In this document: positions 55,408-64,000 of the stretch, piece by piece
How positions within the stretch are numbered: position 1 is the first letter of the stretch
Layout of the letters: the number at the start of each line of letters is the position of its first letter
Source of the DNA: Pseudorhodoplanes sinuspersici
GTDB lineage: Bacteria; Pseudomonadota; Alphaproteobacteria; Rhizobiales; Xanthobacteraceae
Length of the DNA stretch: 64,000 bases
Direction: 5' to 3'
Assembly: GCF_002119765.1 (NCBI RefSeq)
Contig: NZ_CP021112.1
Span: 5,450,501-5,514,500 of the forward strand
Position numbers and translations under genes: made by a program
Notes under the pieces: model-generated
Databases searched by the model: none
What the model was told of the DNA's origin: nothing
What the model saw: only the letters and a program-made list of their open reading frames with translations

Positions 55408-56664
55408 ATGCCAGCCGAATATGCCACCTGTAAAACCACCGACGGTCCCCTGCATGTGCTATTCCTGCAGGGTCCGTCGTCGTTCTATATGGAGCAGGTT
55501 GGCCGGCTGCTGATCGCGCGAGGCCACCGCGTATCGCGCATCAATCTACATTTCGGTGACTGGCTGTTCTGGCGCCTGCCGGCGAAAAACTACCGTGGCG
55601 GAATCGACGGCTGGCGGACCTACATCGCGCAACAGCTCGATGCCGCTCCGATCACGCATCTCTTCCTGCTGGGCGACCAGCGGCCACACCACAGGATTGC
55701 GATCGAGGAGGCCAAAGCCCGCGGTGCCGAGATCATTTGCGCCGAACTTGGCTATCTGCGACCGGACTGGCTGGTGCTGGAACGCGACGGCATGTCCACC
55801 TTCTCCCGGATGCCGCGTGATCCTCAAACGATCCGGGCGTTGGCAGCCGGCTACGATAAGCCCGATTTCACCGTCCGGTTCCGGACGCCGTTCTGGCGTT
55901 TCACCATGCTGGACATGATCTACAATCTCGGCGCGTTATTCTTCTGGCCGCTTTATCCCGGCTATAAACGCCACGCCATCGATCATCCCCTGATCGAATA
56001 TGCCTCCTGGGTCAGAAAATTGTGCCGCGCTCCGCTGGAAAAGCGTGCAACACACCGCGTGCTCGAAAAACTCAGAGGCTCCAGTGCTCCAGTCTTTGTG
56101 CTGCCCTTGCAATTGTCGACCGACTATCAGATCCGCGCGCACTCGCCCTATCCGGATATGCCGTCGGCGGCACGCGAGATCATCACGTCGTTCAGCCGTC
56201 ACGCGGCCAAAGGCGCGCGGTTGATCGTGAAAGTGCACCCGCTGGATCCCGGCATCACACCGTGGCGCCGGTTGATCGGCGCATTGGCAACCGAACGCGG
56301 CGTCGGCGAACGCGTATTCTATATCGATGGCGGCGATCTCGACGCGTTGCTGGCGAAGGCGGCTGGCTGCGTGACGGTAAACAGCACGTCCGGGCTTGCC
56401 GCGTTGCAAGTTGGTTGCCCGCTCAAGGTCACCGGCAACGCGATCTTCGATGTTCCCGGCCTGACCTTTCAAGGATCGCTTGACGACTTCTGGGCGAATG
56501 CGCAGCGGCCCGACCGGGATCTGGTCGCCGACTACATCCGGTTGCTGGCGGGAGCCTTGCATATCCGCGGCGGCTATTACACGCAGGATGCGCTCGACAC
56601 TGCAGTGCCCGCAACCGTGGATCGTCTGGAGAAAGGCCTGCCGTCGCTGCCGCCGCGGCTCTAG
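55408..56664 (+). CDS. KpsS-like capsule polysaccharide (Kdo-type) transferase
   Basis: A 418-residue protein of the capsule polysaccharide biosynthesis family. 'GPLHVLFLQGPSSFYMEQVG' is the N-terminal signature. The C-terminal GT-B domain has 'GARLIVKVHPLDPGITPWRR' and 'CVTVNSTSGLAALQVGCPLK' with 'IFDVPGLTFQG', closely like KpsS. KpsS puts the first Kdo residue on a lipid (lyso-phosphatidylglycerol) anchor of capsules. Here no kpsC, kpsE, kpsD, kpsM or kpsT gene is visible, so the enzyme probably glycosylates another lipid, perhaps the product of the adjacent cluster. Its TAG stop shares CTAG with the stop of the converging oxoamine synthase gene. Confidence 0.8.
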   Translation: MPAEYATCKTTDGPLHVLFLQGPSSFYMEQVGRLLIARGHRVSRINLHFGDWLFWRLPAKNYRGGIDGWRTYIAQQLDAAPITHLFLLGDQRPHHRIAIEEAKARGAEIICAELGYLRPDWLVLERDGMSTFSRMPRDPQTIRALAAGYDKPDFTVRFRTPFWRFTMLDMIYNLGALFFWPLYPGYKRHAIDHPLIEYASWVRKLCRAPLEKRATHRVLEKLRGSSAPVFVLPLQLSTDYQIRAHSPYPDMPSAAREIITSFSRHAAKGARLIVKVHPLDPGITPWRRLIGALATERGVGERVFYIDGGDLDALLAKAAGCVTVNSTSGLAALQVGCPLKVTGNAIFDVPGLTFQGSLDDFWANAQRPDRDLVADYIRLLAGALHIRGGYYTQDALDTAVPATVDRLEKGLPSLPPRL

Positions 56665-58022
56665 ATTCCGGCGAGCCCGCTGACCACGGGCGGCTCCTTG
56701 CGTAACCGCGACAATTCCTGTGCGGTCAGATCCACCGCCTTTTTGATCTGCTCAGCCGTGTGCCGGGCGGTCATGAAAAAGCGGAGCCGCGCCTGCTTCT
56801 CACCGACCGCGGGAAAGATAATCGGTATGACATACAGGCCCTGATCCAGCAGCCGGTTGGCGAGAACCACCGTGGTCAGAGTGTCGCCGACCACAACCGG
56901 GATCACTGAAGCGCCAATACTCTGGCCGACATCCAGACCGGCCGCCCGGGCGCGTTGCAGAAACAACGAGCCATTCGCACGCAGCGCGGCGACACGCTCG
57001 GGCTCCTGTTCGATCACTTGCAAGGCCGCAAGCGCCGAGGCCGCCATGACAGGTGGCAGACCGACGCTATACACAAATCCCGGACAATGGGTCTTCAGAT
57101 AGTCGATCAGTGCCTGGCTACCGGCGATGTACCCGCCTGTGGATGCAAACGCCTTGCTGAGCGTTCCCATCCAGATTTCAACCTCGCCCGGATCGATACC
57201 CTGCTCTTCCGCGATACCGCGGCCACGTTCGCCGAGCACGCCGTCCGAATGCGCTTCATCGACGAGCAGCCAAGCGTCATAGCGGCGCTTGATGGCGAGC
57301 AGACGACCCATATCGGGCACGTCGCCATCCATGCTGTACAGTCCTTCGACGACAATCATCGCACGGCGAAAGCGTGAGCGATGTTCCCGGACCAGCGCTT
57401 CCAATGCATCGCAGTCATTGTGCGGAAACACCAGACATGTCGCGCCCGAAAGCTTCGCGCCTTCGATCAGACTGTTGTGGGCCAGCGCATCGGCAAAAAT
57501 GACATCCTTCGCATTGAGCAGGCAGCCGATGACCGAAACATTCGTGGCGTGACCGCTTACGAAGGAGAGCGCCGCCTCCGTACCGCAGAACTTGGCCATT
57601 GCCGCTTCGAGATCATGATAGATGGGCCGCTCACCTGCCGTCGGGCGGCTGGCGCCAACAGACGTTCCATAACGGTCTATCGCCTGTTTGGCGGCTGCCA
57701 CAATGCGAGGGTCGCCATTGAGCCCTAGATAATCGTAGGTCGAGAAATTCAATGCCTTGTGGCCCTCAACCGTCGTCGTATCGGCGGCGCGCCCTTCGTG
57801 CTGACGAAAGAACGGCACATCGATCTTCAGCATGTCCGCGGTCGCGCGCTGTAACTTCAAGGCCTGGTATTCCGGCAGCGCGGAAAAATCGGCCGCACGC
57901 CGCACGACCGGCTGCGGGCGATTGCGGCGCGCCGCCTCGGATCGATCCGGCGTGCCCGAAGACCGCAGCTTCTCCAGCAGCTTGTCGGCGGCGGCGCGCT
58001 TCGATAGCGGGCTGTTGTTCAT
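56661..58022 (-). CDS. Alpha-oxoamine synthase (serine palmitoyltransferase/BioF/KBL family)
   Basis: A 453-residue fold-type I PLP enzyme that joins an acyl thioester to an amino acid with loss of CO2, giving an alpha-amino ketone. The PLP lysine is Lys290 in 'MGTLSKAFASTGGYIAG'; the cofactor-stacking and Asp/His residues are in 'LSFVSGHATN' and 'LLVDEAHSDGVLG' (Asp255, His258). The extra N-terminal ~65 residues, not found in BioF or KBL, may dock on the polyketide synthase. The start overlaps the PKS stop by 4 bp (ATGA), so the enzyme follows the PKS in the same transcript. Fungal fumonisin and AAL-toxin pathways use this pairing to off-load the chain. The amino acid used is unknown. Confidence 0.92.
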   Translation of the reverse strand: MNNSPLSKRAAADKLLEKLRSSGTPDRSEAARRNRPQPVVRRAADFSALPEYQALKLQRATADMLKIDVPFFRQHEGRAADTTTVEGHKALNFSTYDYLGLNGDPRIVAAAKQAIDRYGTSVGASRPTAGERPIYHDLEAAMAKFCGTEAALSFVSGHATNVSVIGCLLNAKDVIFADALAHNSLIEGAKLSGATCLVFPHNDCDALEALVREHRSRFRRAMIVVEGLYSMDGDVPDMGRLLAIKRRYDAWLLVDEAHSDGVLGERGRGIAEEQGIDPGEVEIWMGTLSKAFASTGGYIAGSQALIDYLKTHCPGFVYSVGLPPVMAASALAALQVIEQEPERVAALRANGSLFLQRARAAGLDVGQSIGASVIPVVVGDTLTTVVLANRLLDQGLYVIPIIFPAVGEKQARLRFFMTARHTAEQIKKAVDLTAQELSRLRKEPPVVSGLAGI

Positions 58023-61000
58023 AGAATCCGATCCACCGCTTTGGCGCGACGTGCCACCGCGGCGGCCGTGACGGCCACATCAGCCTCGGAAATATCGATC
58101 GGCACTTCAATATGCTCCTGGGCCAGAACGGACATCTGCCCGGTCATCACGGCCTTATCGTGATTGCGCAACATCGTGGTCAGCCGCTTGCTGATATCGG
58201 TCACCGTCAAACTTGACGTCAACGACATGAGCGGAATTTCGATCCCCATCTTTTCTTCAACTGCCATGCGCAATTCGAGCATCATCAGCGAGTCCATGCC
58301 GAATTCAGAAAGCGCCCTGTTCCGGTCAATGTCCCCTGCCGGCAACCGCAACGTCCGCGTAATGCTCTCGGCCATGAGATCCCCGAGACGCTTTTGTACC
58401 TCCTCGTCCGGCAATTCACGCAACTGATTCAGCAGCTCCGCCGCCGCAATGGACCCGCCATCGCCCGCCGCGTCATCAAGCTGCAATTCCTTGAAGAGCG
58501 GTGTTTTGACGGTCCGAAGTTCCTTGCGCGCCATCGACCAGTCGACGCGTGCAAATTGCACGGCTGCCTGTCTCACGTCGTGCGGATCACAGCGCAGCAA
58601 GGCTTCAAGACCATGGAGCGCCTCATCGGCGGACAACGCGGAGCGTCCGAGCCGTTGCGATAACGTCTGGTTCACGGATGCATTGCGGGCGAGATACCCG
58701 ACATCGCTGATGGCGCCAAAGCCGACCGCCAAAGCGGGCAGGCCTTCGACGCGCCGGCATCTCGCCAATCCTTCAAGAAAAGCGTTGGCGGCAACATAGT
58801 TAGTCTGACCGACATTGCCGATCATGGCCGAGACTGACGAAAACAGAACGAAGTGATCGAGATCAAACCGCCGCGTTAGTTCATCGAGATTGACGGCACC
58901 TGCGACCTTCGGCGCCAGCACTTGGGCGATCCGTTGGCGGCTCAGATCCTTTGCGAAGGCGTCGTCCAGCACCATCGCAACATGAAAGACGCCTTTGAGC
59001 GGCGCTTTGGCGGAATCGAAAGTCTGCAGATAGTGATCGAGCGCTGCTTTATCGGTCACGTCAACGGCGGCAACATGGACCTCAATGCCATCCGAGCGGA
59101 TAGCATCAATCATAGCAGCCGCGTCTTCAGCAGGCTGACCCGACCGGCTGACCAGATGGATATGGCGCGCGCCCTTCGCTGCGAGCCACCGCGCTGTCGC
59201 CAAGCCGAATCCACCCAGTCCGCCAACGATCAGGTAGCCGCCTTCCGGATCAATCTTGAGATCGACCTGAACGCGCCTGACGGGCATTTCCCGCGGCGGG
59301 CGGATCAGGATCTTGCCCATATGGCCGGAGCGCTGCATCAAACGAAAGGCCGTTGACGTCTCGCCGGCATCGAATATGCGGTACGGCAACGGCACCAATT
59401 CGCCGGTGGCGAACATCGCCATCAGCTCGCCGAACAGCGTCCGGATCAGCGCATCGTTCTTGCTGAGCAGTTGATCGGCGTCGATGCCGAAATACGAGAG
59501 ATTGTTGCGGAACGGCCGTAAGGCGATATGGGTGTTCTGATAATAGTCGCGCTTGCCAAGTTCGAGGAACCGGCCAAACGGCTTCAGGCAGTCGATCGAC
59601 CGCGCCATCGCCTCGCCGGCCAGCGAATTCAGAACGACGTCGACGCCCTGCGTCGCCCGCGACACATCTTCGACAAATGACAGGCTGCGCGAGTCGAAAA
59701 CATGGTCGACACCGAGGTCGCGCAACAGCGCCCGCCGGTCCGGCGAACCTGCGGTAGCAATGATCTTTGCACCGCAAATCTTAGCAATTTGTATGGCGGC
59801 AAGTCCGACGCCACCCGCGCCGCCGTGAATGAGAACCGTTTCGCCAGCCTGCAGTCGCGCAAGATGCGTCAACGCATAATGGGCGGTGAGAAACGCAACG
59901 GGAAGTGTGGCCGCCGCTTCGGTCGCAACATCATCTGGAATGGGGGCTGCGAAGCGCGCCTCGACGACCACATCGCTTGAAAAAGCATTCGCGGCAAAAG
60001 TAACGACGCGGTCCCCAACCTGGAGGTCTGTGACATTCGAGCCGACCGCCGCCACAACGCCCGCACATTCCATTCCGATCGATGGGCCAGTGAAACCATT
60101 CTCGAGCGCCTCATCCGGAAGCAGACCAAGACTCCACATGACGTCGCGGAAGTTCAGGCCCGTGGCCGCGACCTTGATCCTGATCTGGTCGGCACCAAGC
60201 GCCGGTAACACAGCGCCGCGCCAGGCGAAGCTGTCGAACAGCCCGGACTGGGCAAATTCCAGTCGTAGCGTGTCGTCGGGTTCATCGCGGTCCGGGTTAG
60301 CCAGAACGCCTCCGCGAACGACGCGCAACGCGGACATGCCGTCGGCAGCGAGCCTCAGTTCCTTGTCCTCGGAGGGATGCGCAACCGCTTCGGCAATCCT
60401 TCCGGCCGCTACGTCCAATGTCATGACCGGATCGATATCGAGACAGCGGATGTCGAGCCCCGGATATTCGTTCTGGACGACACGCGCCGCGGCCCAGAGA
60501 CCTGTCTGCACCGGGTACGCCGGACGATCGTCCACGATGCCGCCCACGGCACCAGTGCACACGATCCAGAGCCGCAGACCCTCCTTGTCACCCATCGCCT
60601 TCGCGAGAGAGATCAGATCCATCGTCAGGCGGGTCAATGTACTGCTCGGGCCTTTGAGTGCCGTCTCGGTATGCGCCACGAATATAACGTCGGTGACCGC
60701 AGAATGCGGATCGCCTTTCAGGGCCTTATGGATGCCTTCAAGGTCGACGATCTGGGTCCGGCGGGACGCCCGCATCTCGCTCGCTTGCAGCGGCACAACG
60801 CGTACGTCGTCCGCAAGCCCGGTTTCCAGCAATTGGGCCAGAGGTCTGCCAGACTGATCCGAAACGACAATGACCGAGCGCAGTGCCGTGTCTTTTGCGA
60901 TGACGCGCGGTCTGCTCATGCCCTTGGCATTGATCAGGAGGATTTGGCCATCCGCCTGAACCGTGGCTTCAGTCAAGCCTGCATCATCCAGCGACTGCGC

Positions 61001-64000
61001 CCAGTCGCGGTCGGACAACAGTGCGCTCATCGGAAAATCGGGACTGACCGAACGCGACCACCACAACGGCGACTGCCCATAAACAAGATCGGCGAACAAA
61101 GACGATGAAGGCTCTGCCGCCAGAAGGGCGCCGTCAGCGCGCAGCGCCCCCGCCAGCAGATCGAGTCTGCCCGACGCCGCGGCAACGTGATGCAGCGAAC
61201 CTGCACAGAGAATGAGATCGTAGCCCGCCTGATCGATCGCCTCATCCCACGCGACCATGCGCAACATTCGGTTATCGAATGGCGACAGACGCATGTCGTC
61301 GAGACGATCTTTCCGCAGATCGGTCAGCACAAGGGTTCCGTGCCGCGCGTTGACGGATGATGCAATCTTCACGGCCAGCGGCAAGGTCGATGCGCCAACG
61401 ACCAGAACGCGCAGCGGCTGCCCGAAAGGCCAATTTTCAAGAATATTCAGCGCAGCATTGCCGACAACATCGACAAGCCGCCTCGCCGCGGGCGAACCAC
61501 GATCCAGATGATCGAGCAGCGCTGAGCCAAAGCCCGCGCCGGTCTCCAGTCCATCGCGAAGGAGCGGAGGCAACAAATCAGGCAAGCGGGCCAGACAGGT
61601 CGCTTCGGCGATCCATGACGGATATCGCGCCGTCAGAACATCGACCAATTCTGCAATCGGGGGCAAATTCGGATCATCTGAAAGCAGCCATCCCGCATCG
61701 GTTTCACGCGCGAGGCCGGCGTCGGACAATGTCAACAAAAGTTGGGCCGCCAATGGCCAGGCCGACGTTGCAAGCCGTCCACTTGATGCCAAAGCAGTCA
61801 ACGTCACCGGACTGTCATTGCCCATCAGAGTCTTGATCGCGGCGAATGCGGCACCTCGCGCACCGGCATCGAGTACAAGCGCAACATCGCCGGCTTCGGT
61901 GGTGTCCGGAGCGGCCCGAGATGCATCGAATAATGCGCTCGCCAGACCGTTTTCACATGCCGCGGGCAACGCCGATGCACCGGAGAAATAGTGGTTCCGA
62001 ACGAAGCTCGTTCCATAAACAAGATCGTCGGGCGTTTCACGCAGGTTGCGCGCGACAATGCGGCATCGTGCCTGGAGCAGTTCGGCCACGACCGTTCCGG
62101 CCTGATCCAGCAAAATGAAATCGGCAACCTGCGAACGTGCCGTCGCCGAAGTGACCTTGACCACAACCTGCGTCGCCACAGATCCAGGCCGATAGACGCG
62201 AAACGATCCCGCCCGGATCGGCAGCAACAAAGCATCAGGCGGCACCAGAGGGTCGCTCTCGGCCAGCGCAATCAGCACGTGGAAGGCGGCATCGAGCGTG
62301 GTCGGGTCCAGAACGAACCGATCCGACAACGGCTCTGCGTTTGTGAATGTGGCGCGCGCCGTCCTGTCTTGACCGATATCGATCGAAGCAATGCGCCGGA
62401 AAGCCGGGCCATAAGCGAAACCACGACGCCGCGTCACGTCATACAGGCGTTCCGCATCGAAGCTGTCGCTGACGATGCCTTGCCAGGGATCACACGCGGC
62501 ATGAGTTACGGGAGACTGCGCAATCTTGGCCTTGGCATTGAACGCAGGCTCCTGCGAACCGGGGCGCAACCGCGAATACATTTCCAGCGTCTGCGTATCG
62601 GACGAGAGTTTCGCGGAGATTTCGAACGACCCGACGCCATCGAAGACAAGCGGCTGCAGGATTTCAAGATCGCGAACCTCGATCGCTCCATTACCGAACG
62701 TCTCGCGCGCCACGGCGAGCGCCATCTCGATGAAGCCAGCCGCCGGAAATACAGCGGCTTCCTCGACGCGATGATCGCCGAGCCAAGGAAACAGATCCGC
62801 ATCAATCGACGACAGCCACTCGTTCGAACCATCGCGCAGCTTGTTACCGATGAGCGGATGCGATGGCGGAGAAAAAGTCCGCAGGACCTCGCCCGTATTC
62901 TCGATGGCGAACCGGCGCCGCTGCCAAGCATAATGAGGCAGAGCCACCGCCGGACGTTGCACCGGGCCGGCAAAGCGGTCGAGGTCGATGCGGCCGCCAG
63001 CGATCAGAACACGCGCCGCCGTCGCCAGGATTTCATCTGTTCCCTCGGCGACATCGCGGCCGAGTGTATTGATGACCGCGCCTTGAAGACCATGGGTTCG
63101 CAGCGCATCGTGCAGGTAGCTGCCAAGCACCTGATGCGGACCGATTTCCACCAGCACACGGACGCCGCGTCCGCAGACCGTTTTCATGCCGCCGACAAAG
63201 TTCACCGGTGCACGAACATTCCGCCACCAATATTTGGCATCCAGCGTTTCACCGGTCAGCTCCAGGCCGGTGACAGTGGACACGAACGGAATGCGTGACC
63301 GCGATGGCTTGAGATCGGCCAGATCGGCCAGCAACTGATCTTCAATGGGGTCAACCAGCGCACAGTGGAACGGATAATCGAGATCGAGGCGTTTGACGCG
63401 CCAGCGTTCCTGTTCTGCATAGCCGATGAAGGTGTCGATGACGGCCGTCGGCCCTGCCACCGTGATGCTGCGCTCGCTGTTGATGGCAGCGATTTCCAAT
63501 CCTTCAAATGCGCCGCGCTCGAGCAGCGATTGCATCTCATTGGCCGAAACGAGAACCGCCGCCATGCTGCCGAGATGGCGTGTGACCTCCTGACGCCGAC
63601 TGCGGGCGAGCACGACGCGGATGGCGTTGTCGAGATCGAGTGCGCCGGCGCACCAGGCCGCGCCGATCTCGCCGACGCTATGCCCAATGGCCAAACCGGG
63701 GTGAAGCCCTCGTTCGGCCAAAGCCTCGACGGTTGCCACCTGGATCGCAAAGAGCAATGGCTGCGCGTAAGACGCGCGGCGAACGTTGGTGGATAATTCT
63801 GGTGAATGCAGATCGTCGATGACCGACCATCCGGCCAGAGCTTTGAAACATTCGTCAAACCTCGCGAGCGCTGCGCGAAAGCCGGGATTGGCGGCATAAG
63901 CGGCCTTCCCCATTCCCGCCCATTGCGATCCATTGCCCGAGAAGACGAAAGCCACGTCGAGATCGCTGCCGAGCGCGGTGCCGCGCCACGACATATTGGT
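58019..64000 (-). CDS. Highly reducing type I polyketide synthase, 5'-truncated by the window
   Basis: The frame is open to base 64000, so the N-terminus (expected KS) is outside. Numbering from the Met at 63994: acyltransferase about 10-320 with Ser106 in 'GHSVGE'; dehydratase about 378-650 with His408 and 'LDAAFH' (Asp568); methyltransferase-like region 825-1030 whose SAM loop is degenerate ('VVGASTLP'); enoylreductase about 1245-1565 with 'GGAGGVGLAA'; ketoreductase 1580-1765 with 'GGLGGFG', the LDD motif (1676-1678, B-type), Ser1720 and Tyr1733; ACP 1868-1945 with Ser1902 in 'FGMDSLM'. A roughly 45-residue tail follows, but no thioesterase, so release depends on the coupled alpha-oxoamine synthase. 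A long saturated chain is expected. Confidence 0.93.
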   Translation of the reverse strand, partial: TNMSWRGTALGSDLDVAFVFSGNGSQWAGMGKAAYAANPGFRAALARFDECFKALAGWSVIDDLHSPELSTNVRRASYAQPLLFAIQVATVEALAERGLHPGLAIGHSVGEIGAAWCAGALDLDNAIRVVLARSRRQEVTRHLGSMAAVLVSANEMQSLLERGAFEGLEIAAINSERSITVAGPTAVIDTFIGYAEQERWRVKRLDLDYPFHCALVDPIEDQLLADLADLKPSRSRIPFVSTVTGLELTGETLDAKYWWRNVRAPVNFVGGMKTVCGRGVRVLVEIGPHQVLGSYLHDALRTHGLQGAVINTLGRDVAEGTDEILATAARVLIAGGRIDLDRFAGPVQRPAVALPHYAWQRRRFAIENTGEVLRTFSPPSHPLIGNKLRDGSNEWLSSIDADLFPWLGDHRVEEAAVFPAAGFIEMALAVARETFGNGAIEVRDLEILQPLVFDGVGSFEISAKLSSDTQTLEMYSRLRPGSQEPAFNAKAKIAQSPVTHAACDPWQGIVSDSFDAERLYDVTRRRGFAYGPAFRRIASIDIGQDRTARATFTNAEPLSDRFVLDPTTLDAAFHVLIALAESDPLVPPDALLLPIRAGSFRVYRPGSVATQVVVKVTSATARSQVADFILLDQAGTVVAELLQARCRIVARNLRETPDDLVYGTSFVRNHYFSGASALPAACENGLASALFDASRAAPDTTEAGDVALVLDAGARGAAFAAIKTLMGNDSPVTLTALASSGRLATSAWPLAAQLLLTLSDAGLARETDAGWLLSDDPNLPPIAELVDVLTARYPSWIAEATCLARLPDLLPPLLRDGLETGAGFGSALLDHLDRGSPAARRLVDVVGNAALNILENWPFGQPLRVLVVGASTLPLAVKIASSVNARHGTLVLTDLRKDRLDDMRLSPFDNRMLRMVAWDEAIDQAGYDLILCAGSLHHVAAASGRLDLLAGALRADGALLAAEPSSSLFADLVYGQSPLWWSRSVSPDFPMSALLSDRDWAQSLDDAGLTEATVQADGQILLINAKGMSRPRVIAKDTALRSVIVVSDQSGRPLAQLLETGLADDVRVVPLQASEMRASRRTQIVDLEGIHKALKGDPHSAVTDVIFVAHTETALKGPSSTLTRLTMDLISLAKAMGDKEGLRLWIVCTGAVGGIVDDRPAYPVQTGLWAAARVVQNEYPGLDIRCLDIDPVMTLDVAAGRIAEAVAHPSEDKELRLAADGMSALRVVRGGVLANPDRDEPDDTLRLEFAQSGLFDSFAWRGAVLPALGADQIRIKVAATGLNFRDVMWSLGLLPDEALENGFTGPSIGMECAGVVAAVGSNVTDLQVGDRVVTFAANAFSSDVVVEARFAAPIPDDVATEAAATLPVAFLTAHYALTHLARLQAGETVLIHGGAGGVGLAAIQIAKICGAKIIATAGSPDRRALLRDLGVDHVFDSRSLSFVEDVSRATQGVDVVLNSLAGEAMARSIDCLKPFGRFLELGKRDYYQNTHIALRPFRNNLSYFGIDADQLLSKNDALIRTLFGELMAMFATGELVPLPYRIFDAGETSTAFRLMQRSGHMGKILIRPPREMPVRRVQVDLKIDPEGGYLIVGGLGGFGLATARWLAAKGARHIHLVSRSGQPAEDAAAMIDAIRSDGIEVHVAAVDVTDKAALDHYLQTFDSAKAPLKGVFHVAMVLDDAFAKDLSRQRIAQVLAPKVAGAVNLDELTRRFDLDHFVLFSSVSAMIGNVGQTNYVAANAFLEGLARCRRVEGLPALAVGFGAISDVGYLARNASVNQTLSQRLGRSALSADEALHGLEALLRCDPHDVRQAAVQFARVDWSMARKELRTVKTPLFKELQLDDAAGDGGSIAAAELLNQLRELPDEEVQKRLGDLMAESITRTLRLPAGDIDRNRALSEFGMDSLMMLELRMAVEEKMGIEIPLMSLTSSLTVTDISKRLTTMLRNHDKAVMTGQMSVLAQEHIEVPIDISEADVAVTAAAVARRAKAVDRIL

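Noticed and set aside
46659-58022. Interpretation of the cluster as a hopanoid operon
   Set aside because: An HpnP-like protein and a GT2 are present, but squalene-hopene cyclase and other hpn genes are not, and the GT2 lacks the HpnI-type signature as I know it. Hopanoid modification remains an alternative for the radical SAM protein alone.

Overview
The window is GC-rich chromosomal DNA from an alphaproteobacterium, most likely Rhizobiales near Bradyrhizobiaceae/Xanthobacteraceae. This rests on the recA-alaS-icd neighbourhood, a GTTC-N7-GTTC LexA box upstream of recA, DUF1236 and Bug-receptor proteins, form-II CoxL-like and FkbM genes, and several intergenic palindromic repeats of a kind I remember from Bradyrhizobium-type genomes. 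The assignment is inference from gene content, not a database match. I see no rRNA, tRNA, CRISPR array, prophage or insertion sequence.

Layout. 1-11000: housekeeping genes (end of a tripartite-transporter receptor, icd, a GDPD, a sulfotransferase, a Kef-type antiporter, alaS, recA, a methyltransferase). 11000-16000: small envelope and unknown proteins, an FkbM methyltransferase, a DUF1460 protein, two repeat blocks, a VOC-family gene broken by an in-frame TAG, and a CYTH protein. 16000-25000: an orphan CoxL-like molybdoenzyme, a glycosyltransferase/debranching-enzyme pair, and cysD-cysNC (PAPS synthesis). 25000-28000: DUF1236 protein, glycosyltransferase, PhyH oxygenase and a double palindromic repeat. 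28000-41000: a catabolic island with a peptide/nickel-type ABC transporter whose operon contains an amidase and a GatC/AtzG-like small partner, a hydantoin/allantoin-type racemase, a divergent N-carbamoyl amidohydrolase, a flavoprotein plus 2Fe-2S pair and an MFS carrier. It looks built for uptake and hydrolysis of ureide, hydantoin or amide compounds. 41000-46600: MFS carrier, PPK2 polyphosphate kinase and P3A H+-ATPase in tight array, then a GH15 enzyme.

46600-64000 is the most unusual part. A highly reducing type I polyketide synthase (AT-DH-degenerate MT-ER-KR-ACP visible; the N-terminal part, presumably with the KS, lies beyond the window; no thioesterase after the ACP) overlaps by 4 bp an alpha-oxoamine synthase of the serine-palmitoyltransferase/BioF family. 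Around them lie two paralogous SDRs with membrane-type tails, a cytochrome P450, a membrane GT2 transferase, a sterol-desaturase/fatty-acid-hydroxylase protein, a B12-binding radical SAM protein of the HpnP type, an LTA-synthase-like membrane phosphotransferase and a lone KpsS-like Kdo-type transferase.

My working model is that the PKS builds a long reduced chain, the oxoamine synthase releases it by decarboxylative condensation with an amino acid to give a 3-ketosphinganine-like amino ketone, an SDR reduces it, the oxygenases and radical SAM enzyme modify it, and the transferases add head groups. That would be a polyketide-derived sphingolipid-like envelope lipid, with logic similar to fungal fumonisin/AAL-toxin assembly. 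The product is inferred and not demonstrated.
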